Shown in pieces: positions 6,132 through 12,790 of a stretch of DNA of 12,971 bases (within the stretch, counting starts at the first letter, position 1; every line of letters starts with the position of its first letter). A model generated the notes under the pieces. It ran no database searches, was not told where the DNA came from, and worked only from the letters and a program-made list of their open reading frames with translations. The translations under genes and the position numbers were made by a program. This DNA comes from an uncultured Prevotella sp. (GTDB lineage Bacteria; Bacteroidota; Bacteroidia; Bacteroidales; Bacteroidaceae). Where the stretch lies: NCBI GenBank assembly GCA_900762125.1, contig CAAFFL010000243.1, positions 1 through 12,971 on the forward strand. The letters run 5' to 3'.

Positions 6132-7766
6132 CTATTTGCGGTCTGTCTGGAGGTCAAAGCTGTCGACGTCGACGTAGCCGCCCGTCTGGCGAGTGGCATA
6201 GTTGAAGATGGCATAGCGGGAGCCCATGAACATCTGACGGTAGTTGAACACCGTCTTCACCGGCTGGCCGATGGAGTGGAACGTCTTGCCGTCGGTGCTG
6301 TAAGCGAACGTTGCGAGGTCATGGCCATGGCGGAAGTCTGCATGGCAACGGAGCCAGACGTACTGGTGAAGAGAAGCGTGCTGGGTGCTTACTGTTGAAA
6401 GGTCTAGCGGCACCTCTGCGAGCACCGTGCGATGATTGCCGGCGATGGCATGTCCGGGCTCCTTGAACAACGCTGTGTCGGCGACCTGCTGGAGCATGTA
6501 GCCAGTCGCCGTGCGAAGGATGGCAAGCTCTCCACTAAGACCGTTGAACGCCGCCAGGCCACAGACGTCGCCGTCCCGCATGTTGCTCACATCGAGCTTC
6601 ACCGTGCCTGTGCTCGCCGGTCCGGGCATGCGCTCGGAGATGGTGTTCGGTGCCACAAAGAGATTTGGCACCACACGGGCGGTCTTCAGGCGTAGGAAGC
6701 CGCGGCGCTCGGTGAGGCTCCATGCCTCGTCAATGGGGTTGTGGTTCCACTGCCAATAGAGCTTCAGCTTCTTAGAAGAGAAATCATCACTGCCGCAGAT
6801 GCCACTCATGTCCTGATAGGGCACCGAGAGGTCGTTGGGTACCTTGCCATTTGCGTCGCCGCACATCGGCCAGCCGTCCTTCCACGTCATGGGCATGAGG
6901 CACGGCACACGGCCTACACCGCCACGGTCCTGGAAGATGACCGCCCACCACTCGCCGCCATCGCCGGGCACGAGGCAGCCCTGCCCCACTCCACCGAACT
7001 CCTCGAAGGGTGTCTCGAGGATGATATGCTTCTCATAGGGGCCAGTGATCTTATCAGCACGGTAGCACACCTCACGGCGCACACGGCCGGGGATGCTCCA
7101 GTCCATGGAGATCATGCAGAGGTAGTATTTGCCATTGTGCTTGATGACGCTGCTGCCCTCCAAGAGTCCTTGCTCGTCCTTGTCGCGCTCAAAGATCTGC
7201 TGGTCGATGCCCCCTTTCTTAACCCCTTGCAGGTCGGGGGTGAGCTCCGTCAGATGACCCGTGCCGTGGAACATATACACGCGGTCGTCATCGTCGAAGA
7301 AGAGTGAGCCATCGTGGAAATGGGGCGGGCGCGCCACGAGTGTCCAGGGACCTTCTGCCTTCTTCGCGGTATAGATAAATCCTTTATAAGGAGATCCATT
7401 GGCGGTGAACCACACGTAGAACCGCCCTTTATGGTAGCGGATGCTGGATGCCCACTGCCCTTGTCCGTAGGCGGTGCTGTCGATGAGGCTATATCGCCCG
7501 GCATCGTCGATGCGCGGGAACACATAGCTCACCGTCTGCCACGTCTTCAAGTCCTTGCTGCGCATAACGGGGCAGCCGGGCATGAGGTGCATGGTGGTCG
7601 ATACCATATAATAGTACTTGCCCACATGCACCAACGACACGTCGGGCACATCGGCATAAAGGATGGGGTTACGATAGCCCGTCGCCTGCCGGCCATCAGC
7701 CATTGTGGCAATGCTGACCAGCAGGAGCATGGCAAGAGAGAGGATACGGTTCAAGATTTTTTTCAT
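6132..7766 (-). CDS. GH43 alpha-L-arabinofuranosidase/beta-xylosidase (minus strand), secreted
   Basis: This 544-residue inverting glycosidase likely cleaves terminal alpha-L-arabinofuranose or beta-xylose from oligosaccharides. Residues 1-24 look like a signal peptide (KK..NR, then LAMLLLVSIATMA). The five-bladed propeller starts at YRNPILYADVPDVS, with catalytic base Asp42. Asp152 in HFHDGSLFFDDD is the pKa modulator and Glu203 in LLEGSSVIKHNGKYYL is the general acid, so all three GH43 residues are present. From about residue 325 (CGSDDFSSKKL) a C-terminal beta-sandwich of the GH43_C2/concanavalin type follows, as in two-domain beta-xylosidase-like GH43 proteins. Substrate specificity cannot be settled from these motifs. 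It is the first gene of an operon with GH31, with a TATCTTTG promoter 51 bases upstream and the putative regulator site beyond it. Confidence 0.87.
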   Translation of the reverse strand: MKKILNRILSLAMLLLVSIATMADGRQATGYRNPILYADVPDVSLVHVGKYYYMVSTTMHLMPGCPVMRSKDLKTWQTVSYVFPRIDDAGRYSLIDSTAYGQGQWASSIRYHKGRFYVWFTANGSPYKGFIYTAKKAEGPWTLVARPPHFHDGSLFFDDDDRVYMFHGTGHLTELTPDLQGVKKGGIDQQIFERDKDEQGLLEGSSVIKHNGKYYLCMISMDWSIPGRVRREVCYRADKITGPYEKHIILETPFEEFGGVGQGCLVPGDGGEWWAVIFQDRGGVGRVPCLMPMTWKDGWPMCGDANGKVPNDLSVPYQDMSGICGSDDFSSKKLKLYWQWNHNPIDEAWSLTERRGFLRLKTARVVPNLFVAPNTISERMPGPASTGTVKLDVSNMRDGDVCGLAAFNGLSGELAILRTATGYMLQQVADTALFKEPGHAIAGNHRTVLAEVPLDLSTVSTQHASLHQYVWLRCHADFRHGHDLATFAYSTDGKTFHSIGQPVKTVFNYRQMFMGSRYAIFNYATRQTGGYVDVDSFDLQTDRK

Positions 7767-7817
7767 ATTTTTGGGTTTCTGTTATGACTAGCTTTTCACC
7801 CTCGGTGAACGATGATG

Positions 7818-7849
7818 CAAAGATAATCATATTATCAAGAAAACAGCAA
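7818..7849 (-). promoter_or_regulatory. Promoter of the GH43-GH31 operon
   Basis: On the minus strand TTGC (7849-7846), 20 bases, then TATCTTTG (7825-7818) fit the Bacteroidetes -33/-7 pattern. An inverted repeat gataat-cat-attatc (7822-7836) overlaps the -7 element and could hold a repressor, though its AT-rich arms are short. Confidence 0.7.
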
Positions 7850-7874
7850 CACTCTTTGTACCCAATCGTTTGCT

Positions 7875-7887
7875 ATTTGTTTCAAAT
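7875..7887 (-). promoter_or_regulatory. Putative shared regulator site upstream of the GH43-GH31 promoter
   Basis: The minus strand reads ATTTGAAACAAAT, a perfect inverted repeat (ATTTG/CAAAT, spacer AAA), 49 bases upstream of TATCTTTG. Near-matching sites stand 47 bases upstream of the GH127-type promoter and 48 bases upstream of the divergent GH43 promoter. Confidence 0.5.
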
Positions 7888-7913
7888 GACAGAGCAACGA
7901 ACATGGAAAACAG

Positions 7914-7927
7914 ATTTGGGGACAAAT
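7914..7927 (+). promoter_or_regulatory. Putative shared regulator site upstream of the plus-strand GH43 promoter
   Basis: The plus strand reads ATTTG-GGGA-CAAAT, the same arms as at 7875-7887 with a 4-base spacer, ending 48 bases upstream of TACCTTTG. The site is 26 bases from its partner, so one regulator could serve both divergent transcripts. A TACA follows the left arm at nearly the same distance in both. Confidence 0.45.
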
Positions 7928-7975
7928 GGATAAGCAATAGATACACTAGCAAATGTTTATAAGGCATAATAGTCG

Positions 7976-7983
7976 TACCTTTG
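7976..7983 (+). promoter_or_regulatory. Promoter -7 element for the plus-strand GH43 gene
   Basis: TACCTTTG matches TAnnTTTG and ends 23 bases before ATG 8007. No TTG-like -33 box is seen at 19-20 bases. Transcription from here would begin near 7990, which excludes the upstream in-frame ATG at 7953 as the start. Confidence 0.65.
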
Positions 7984-8006
7984 CCACAAAAATAATTAAA
8001 AGCTAT

Positions 8007-9668
8007 ATGAGAAAACTGATATCTATTTGCATGCTCGGTGCCGTTGCCCTCGCGGCAAGCGCACAGACCGCACATTTCGACCATTTCACCTACACGGGCA
8101 ATGAGCCTCGTTTTCAAAAGAACATTGACCCGAAGACAGAGTACCTGAACCCCATCCTCGCCGGATTCTATCCCGACCCGAGTCTCTGCCGAAAGGGCGA
8201 CACCTATTACCTCGTCAACTCCTCGTTCACGTTCTATCCCGGCGTGCCACTGTTCACCAGCAAGGACCTCGTCAACTGGCATCAGCAACGCTACGTCCTC
8301 GACCGTCCGTCACAGTTGCCGCTGAAAGGTCAGAATGTCTCTGGCGGCATCTTCGCGCCGGCCATCAGCTATAATGCGAAGAACAAGACGTTCTACATGA
8401 TCACCACCAACGTTGGCGCCGGCAACTTCTACGTGAAGTCGAAGGACCCGTCGAAGGGTTGGAGCGACCCTATATACCTACGGAAGATTGACGGCATAGA
8501 CCCATCGTTCTTCTTCGATAAGGATGGCCGGGGATATATCGTGCACAATGCACCGGTCATGGGCGGCGACGACTATGAGGGTCAGCGTGCCATCCGCCTG
8601 CTGCGCTTCGACGTGAAGGGCGACAGCATCATTGGCGACCCCATCGAGATCCTGCGTGGGGGAACGCATGTGCAGAAGAACCCGATCTGGATTGAAGGGC
8701 CGCACCTCTTCCGCGAAGGGAAATACTATTACCTGATGTGCGCCGAGGGTGGCACGGGTGCCTGGCACAGCGAGGTGATCCTCCGGGCCAAGAAACCGGA
8801 AGGACCGTGGGAGGAATGTCCTCACAACCCGATCCTCACACAGCGCACAGGCCTCGACCCTCAGCGTCCGGACATCGTCACGAGTGCCGGCCATGCCGAT
8901 CTGGTAAAGACGCCCGACGGCAAATGGTACGCCGTATTCCTGGCCTGCCGTCCCTACGAGGATGACTTCTACAACACCGGCCGCGACACCTATCTGCTCC
9001 CCGTGACGTGGAAGGATGGCTGGCCAACGATTCTCGAGCAGGGGAAAGTGGTGCCCACGGTGGTGAAGAAGGAAGGATTGCAACCCGGCACGGGCAACAA
9101 GTACCTGACCGGTAACTTCACCTATACCGACCGCTTCGACGCCGGAAGCCTTGACAGCTGTCGCTGGATGCGGCTGCGCAACCCGTCAGCCTTCTACCGA
9201 CTCCCCGGCACGGGCATCGACATCATGGCAAAGACCGCAAAGATCAGTGAGAAGGAGTCGCCCGCAGCCATCTTTGCACGTCAGCAGCACACCGACTTCA
9301 CCGCCGAGACCAGCGTGGCTTTCACACCTACCTCTGATAAAGCGCTCGCAGGCATGGTGCTCTTGCAGAACGAGCAATACAACTTTGTCTTCGGCAAGAC
9401 GCTGCTGGGTGGCAAGCCTGCCATCACACTCACCCGCTCGGAGAAGAACACCGTCACCGTGGGCTCCGCCGTGCTCTCCGATGCCGATGCAGCCCAGCCT
9501 GTGGGGCTTCGCATCGTCGGACATGGCCGCTACTACGACTTCTACTACCGCCCCGCTTCAACCACCGACTGGCAACTGCTCGCACGCGGCGTGGATGCCG
9601 TGAACCTCTCCACCCACTATAGCGGAGGCTTCATCGGTGCCTGCATCGGACTATATGCGACTAAATAA
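8007..9668 (+). CDS. GH43 beta-xylosidase/alpha-L-arabinofuranosidase (plus strand), secreted
   Basis: This 553-residue inverting glycosidase likely trims terminal xylose or arabinofuranose. The ATG at 8007 is preferred over the in-frame ATG at 7953: it begins a textbook signal peptide (MRKLISICMLGAVALAASAQ), and the promoter element lies between the two. The propeller opens with NPILAGFYPDPSLC (catalytic base Asp57). It continues with Asp165 in DGIDPSFFFDKDG and the general acid Glu230 in WIEGPHLFREGKYYYL, so the triad is complete. FTYTDRFDAGSLDSCRW at about 371 starts a C-terminal GH43_C2-type beta-sandwich (AIFARQQHTDF, YDFYYRP). NPILAGFYPDPS with FYPGVPLF is closest to the two-domain XynB-like beta-xylosidases, but arabinofuranosidases share these motifs. 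It is transcribed away from the GH43-GH31 operon and is probably co-regulated with it. Confidence 0.88.
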   Translation: MRKLISICMLGAVALAASAQTAHFDHFTYTGNEPRFQKNIDPKTEYLNPILAGFYPDPSLCRKGDTYYLVNSSFTFYPGVPLFTSKDLVNWHQQRYVLDRPSQLPLKGQNVSGGIFAPAISYNAKNKTFYMITTNVGAGNFYVKSKDPSKGWSDPIYLRKIDGIDPSFFFDKDGRGYIVHNAPVMGGDDYEGQRAIRLLRFDVKGDSIIGDPIEILRGGTHVQKNPIWIEGPHLFREGKYYYLMCAEGGTGAWHSEVILRAKKPEGPWEECPHNPILTQRTGLDPQRPDIVTSAGHADLVKTPDGKWYAVFLACRPYEDDFYNTGRDTYLLPVTWKDGWPTILEQGKVVPTVVKKEGLQPGTGNKYLTGNFTYTDRFDAGSLDSCRWMRLRNPSAFYRLPGTGIDIMAKTAKISEKESPAAIFARQQHTDFTAETSVAFTPTSDKALAGMVLLQNEQYNFVFGKTLLGGKPAITLTRSEKNTVTVGSAVLSDADAAQPVGLRIVGHGRYYDFYYRPASTTDWQLLARGVDAVNLSTHYSGGFIGACIGLYATK

Positions 9669-9675
9669 TTAGTGT

Positions 9676-9711
9676 GATATCCTTTGTGACATCCTTTGTA
9701 CATCACCTTTG
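9676..9711. repeat. Three 12-bp tandem near-repeats after the GH43 stop
   Basis: gatatcctttgt (9676-9687) and gacatcctttgt (9688-9699) differ at one base; acatcacctttg (9700-9711) is a diverged third copy. They lie in the last codons of the minus-strand fragment at 9669-9854. Confidence 0.5.
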
Positions 9712-9748
9712 AATGCAGGGTGTATCGGGATGTTTGCAGCTGTGGGAG

Positions 9749-9783
9749 CTTCAGCATCAGGGATGGTGGCCTTGATGCTGAAG
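9749..9783. repeat. Perfect 11-bp inverted repeat, possible 3' stem-loop of the GH43 transcript
   Basis: cttcagcatca (9749-9759) and tgatgctgaag (9773-9783) pair exactly around a 13-base loop. No T-run follows, so it is not a classic terminator. It could still stabilise or process the 3' end of the GH43 message, or simply derive from the old coding fragment on the other strand. Confidence 0.45.
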
Positions 9784-9848
9784 TCGGTGACTTCCCATGT
9801 GCCAGCAGCATCAGTAGTAGAGACATAAAACAAAACATGGGCAAAGTC

Positions 9849-9879
9849 TTGCGGCTATCGGGGAAAAACCATAACTTTG
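9849..9879 (+). promoter_or_regulatory. Promoter of the M1 aminopeptidase gene
   Basis: TTGC (9849-9852), 19 bases, then TAACTTTG (9872-9879) fit the Bacteroidetes consensus. The last gene in the window has the same TTGC-N19-TAnnTTTG arrangement. The ATTTG/CAAAT site of the hydrolase promoters is absent here. Transcription should begin near 9887, giving a leader of about 50 bases. Confidence 0.7.
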
Positions 9880-9880
9880 C

Positions 9881-9895
9881 ACAATATAATATTGT
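9881..9895. promoter_or_regulatory. 15-bp palindrome at the predicted aminopeptidase transcription start
   Basis: acaatat-a-atattgt is a perfect inverted repeat beginning two bases after the -7 element. Its position suits a repressor operator, but its low complexity means chance is possible. Confidence 0.4.
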
Positions 9896-9948
9896 CAGCA
9901 TGAACAAGACATTGCAGGCATGAATAAATATTGTAAGCATGAACAAAC
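9891..9948 (+). repeat. Triplicated start region with a short upstream ORF ahead of the aminopeptidase
   Basis: Three near-copies of attg(t/c)nngcatgaa(c/t)aa lie head to tail at 9891-9910, 9911-9929 and 9930-9948. Each carries an ATG-Asn-Lys start. The first ATG (9900) encodes only MNKTLQA before TGA (9921-9923). The second (9920) overlaps that stop and runs out of frame across the real start. The third (9939) begins the aminopeptidase. All three lie within the predicted leader. Confidence 0.55.
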
Positions 9949-12641
9949 TGGCCCTCTTCCTCGCTTTCCTCATGATGTCCCTGCACCTTCCTGCCGTGGC
10001 AGCGCCTGCCGCGCTAGCCATCACCGTTGACTCCCCCACCCTACCCGCCACCGCTCCCGGCGTGAGCCACGCCCTCGCCGTCGACCGTGCTGCCCGCCTG
10101 AGCAACATCACCTACCGCCTGGGCTTCACCATACCCACGGTAAAGGCGGAGCCGGTGACGTTCAACGACACCATCACCTTCACGCTGAAAGGAAACACCT
10201 CAACAGGCAAGGCCAAACGGCCTCCCCTCGCCGACCTCGTTCTGGATTTCCGCCCCGCCACGCCTGCTGCCATTCCCACCACAGCCCTCGTCAACGGCCG
10301 CCGCCATAGCGTCACCTGTCGTGACGAGCACCTCGTCATCCCCGCTGCCCTTCTCCGCGCCGGCCGGAACACCGTCGTCCTCTCGGGCCAGAGCGACGAC
10401 AAGACGCTCAACCGCCACGACGACTACCTCTACACGCTCTTCGTGCCCGCCAATGCCCGCTCGGTCTTCCCGTGCTTTGACCAGCCCGACCTGAAGGCGC
10501 GCTTCCACGTCACCCTCCGTCTGCCCGACGGCTGGACGTCGATCAACAGCGTGGAGGGCGAGCCGCTGCCGACGTACCTCTTCTCGTTCACTGCGGGCCG
10601 CTTCTTCCGTCAGGAGGCGCAGCCCGACGGCCGCACCATCACCGCCCTCTACCGTGAGACGGACCCGAAGAAGGTCGCGCAACTCGAGACGGTCTTCGAC
10701 GAGGTGGCGCTGTCGCTGCGCTGGATGGAGCGCTACACGGGCATACGGATGCCGTTCAGCCGCTATGGTTTCGTCGTCCTGCCCGGCTATCAGTTTGGTG
10801 GCATGGAGCACCCCGGCGCCATACAGTTCATCGACCGCGAGATCTTCCTCGGCGACCATCCCACGCCCGATGAGGAGCTCACCCGTCTGAACCTCCTCGC
10901 CCACGAGACGGCGCACCTCTGGTTTGGCGACATGGTGACGATGCGGTGGTTCAATGATGTCTGGACGAAGGAGGTCTTCGCCAACCTCATGGCGTCGAAG
11001 ATCGCGCGGGAGCAGTTTCCCGGGATCAACCACGACCTCAACTTCCTTCACTCCTACTATATGCGGGCGATGTCGACCGACCGCACCGACGGCACGCACC
11101 CCATCCAGCAGGACCTCGCGAACCTCAACCAGGCCGGACTGCTCTATGGCAACATCATCTATGAGAAGGCGCCGATCATGATGCAGAAGCTTGAGGAGCT
11201 CATGGGCAGCGACGCCTTCCAGCGCGGCCTGCAGCAGTACCTCCGCCGCTTCGCCTACAGCAACGCCACCTGGGACGACCTCGTCGCAATCCTGGACAGC
11301 ACGGCGGCCGCCGCCCAGCCAGTTAACGGCGATAGCCATCACTGTTCCGCTTCGTCCCTCTCTCCTGGCGCAGTGAAGGCGTTCAGCGACGTCTGGGTGA
11401 AGCAGAAGGGCATGCCGACGATCGTCACCACCTACGACAGCGCCACGCAGACGCTCACCATCCGCCAGCACGACCCCTTTGGCCGTGGCCTCGTCTGGCC
11501 GCAGCGCGTCCGCTTCCGCCAGTATTTCGAGATCCCCAATGAGAAAGTCGACCATCAGGACTTTGACTTCGACCTCACCGACTCGGTGCAGATGGTCCAC
11601 TTCAAAGAGCCCGTCCTGCGCATCGAGGCGAACGTCGACGGCAAGGGCTACGGCCGCTTCGTCAGTCCTCAACAGCTGATCACCGACCTCATGGACAGCA
11701 CCTTGACGGACGTCGACCGCTACGCCCGTGCGCTGAACGCCATCGCGGGAGCACTGCCGAACGTGCAGCCGGATAGCTCTACCTCCGACGCCGTCCGCCA
11801 GGCTTTTGGCTTCGCGTTGCAGCGGTTGCCGGTGGAGCAGAACGAGCTTGTTGCCTCGCGTCTGCGGTCTACCATCACCCTCACGCTCGGAGGCGCCTAC
11901 CTCGACACGGAGGCTACAAAGTTTGCGGAAGCAATGCTCTGGTATCCGTGCATCGCCATGAAGACGAACGTCCTCAGCAGCACGCGGAAGGCGATGCTGC
12001 AATGGCTCGGCACACACGCCTCGAACATCGCCATCGTCGACAGCGTCTTCCACGTCTGGCGCGACGCCCGTGAGCCGCTTCTTGACCGCACGGACTATAC
12101 CCGCATCGCCTATCATCTCGCCCTGACGGCGGCGGCACTGCGGGGCGACACATCGTTCCGTGTCGGTGCCGCGCTGCCGCTGACGTGGGGAGAAATCCTC
12201 GTCACCCAGCGCCAGCGCCTGACGAATGCCGACGAGCTTGCCGCCTTCGACTTTATCTCCCGCGCCTGCACGCCGGACACTGATGCGCAGGACTACCTCT
12301 TCGAGAGCCTTACGAAAAAGGAAAACCGCCGTGTGGAACCGTGGGTCTCCTCTCTCCTCGCCCTGCTCAACGACCCGGCGCGGGAGGGCGCGCAAGGAGG
12401 CAACAGCGCCAACGGCGTCAGCAGCAACCGTTTCATCCTTCCCGCCCTCGACCTGCTGGAGGATATCCAGCAGACGGGCGACATCTTCTTCCCCGCCAAC
12501 TGGCTCTCCGCGCTCCTCGCCGGCCACCACAGTCCCGAGGCCGCTGCCCTCGTCAACGACTGGCTTACCCGTCATCCCGACTATTTCCCGCCCCTGCGCC
12601 GTAAGGTCCTCGAGGCCTCGTTCCTCCTGCGGCAGCAGTGA
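9939..12641 (+). CDS. M1-family zinc aminopeptidase (gluzincin), exported
   Basis: This 900-residue metallopeptidase removes N-terminal residues from peptides, probably in the periplasm. Residues 1-24 form a signal peptide. The N-terminal beta-domain ends with VFPCFDQPDLKARF (177-190). The substrate-binding GAMEN loop appears as GGMEH (287-291), a variant I recall from Bacteroidetes M1 proteins. The zinc site is complete: His322 and His326 in HETAH with Glu345 in WTKE as ligands, Glu323 as the base, and Tyr408 in IIYEKAP as transition-state stabiliser. An ERAP1-like helical C-terminal domain follows. Two loops (about 454-478 and 810-824) are rich in Ser, Asn, Gly and Ala and look like lineage-specific insertions. 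The gene is noticeably GC-rich, leaving long antisense open frames. It has its own promoter, so it is a neighbour of the sugar genes rather than part of their operon. Confidence 0.9.
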   Translation: MNKLALFLAFLMMSLHLPAVAAPAALAITVDSPTLPATAPGVSHALAVDRAARLSNITYRLGFTIPTVKAEPVTFNDTITFTLKGNTSTGKAKRPPLADLVLDFRPATPAAIPTTALVNGRRHSVTCRDEHLVIPAALLRAGRNTVVLSGQSDDKTLNRHDDYLYTLFVPANARSVFPCFDQPDLKARFHVTLRLPDGWTSINSVEGEPLPTYLFSFTAGRFFRQEAQPDGRTITALYRETDPKKVAQLETVFDEVALSLRWMERYTGIRMPFSRYGFVVLPGYQFGGMEHPGAIQFIDREIFLGDHPTPDEELTRLNLLAHETAHLWFGDMVTMRWFNDVWTKEVFANLMASKIAREQFPGINHDLNFLHSYYMRAMSTDRTDGTHPIQQDLANLNQAGLLYGNIIYEKAPIMMQKLEELMGSDAFQRGLQQYLRRFAYSNATWDDLVAILDSTAAAAQPVNGDSHHCSASSLSPGAVKAFSDVWVKQKGMPTIVTTYDSATQTLTIRQHDPFGRGLVWPQRVRFRQYFEIPNEKVDHQDFDFDLTDSVQMVHFKEPVLRIEANVDGKGYGRFVSPQQLITDLMDSTLTDVDRYARALNAIAGALPNVQPDSSTSDAVRQAFGFALQRLPVEQNELVASRLRSTITLTLGGAYLDTEATKFAEAMLWYPCIAMKTNVLSSTRKAMLQWLGTHASNIAIVDSVFHVWRDAREPLLDRTDYTRIAYHLALTAAALRGDTSFRVGAALPLTWGEILVTQRQRLTNADELAAFDFISRACTPDTDAQDYLFESLTKKENRRVEPWVSSLLALLNDPAREGAQGGNSANGVSSNRFILPALDLLEDIQQTGDIFFPANWLSALLAGHHSPEAAALVNDWLTRHPDYFPPLRRKVLEASFLLRQQ

Positions 12642-12741
12642 CGGTCTCCCAGCCTCTCCCGACATCACCGATAGGAAGGCCTCCACTCCGCCCAAAGCCA
12701 GCATCCGGACAATCCGCTGAAAGACAATTCCAGCTGAAACC

Positions 12742-12772
12742 TTGCATAATTGAGGGAAATCAACTATCTTTG
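12742..12772 (+). promoter_or_regulatory. Promoter of the AAA-ATPase-like gene
   Basis: TTGC (12742-12745), 19 bases, then TATCTTTG (12765-12772) match the Bacteroidetes pattern and end 18 bases before ATG 12791. No hairpin terminator for the aminopeptidase was found in 12642-12741. Confidence 0.7.
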
Positions 12773-12790
12773 CCGCAAATATATACTGCG

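Larger units (their letters stand above)
9669..9854 (-). pseudogene. Decayed C-terminal coding fragment, family unrecognised
   Basis: The minus strand holds an open stretch from just after a TAG (9857-9855) to a TAA (9671-9669) that touches the GH43 stop. It reads like protein, for example DFAHVLFYVSTTDAAGTWEV, then TDFSIKATIPDAEAPTAANI, ending in KGDVQRMSQRISH. No start codon lies near its upstream end, and it overlaps the -33 part of the aminopeptidase promoter on the other strand. I infer the remnant tail of a lost secreted or surface protein. The evidence is amino-acid character only. Confidence 0.35.

Noticed and set aside
7953..8006. Upstream in-frame ATG as the start of the plus-strand GH43
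   Set aside because: The TACCTTTG promoter element lies between it and ATG 8007, and only the later start gives a normal signal peptide.
7827..8288. Minus-strand open frame across the divergent promoter region
   Set aside because: It crosses both promoters and the start of a real GH43 gene, and its translation has no recognisable features.
9696..9923. 75-codon plus-strand frame between GH43 and the aminopeptidase
   Set aside because: It spans the aminopeptidase promoter and has irregular composition. The opposite strand looks more protein-like over the same stretch.
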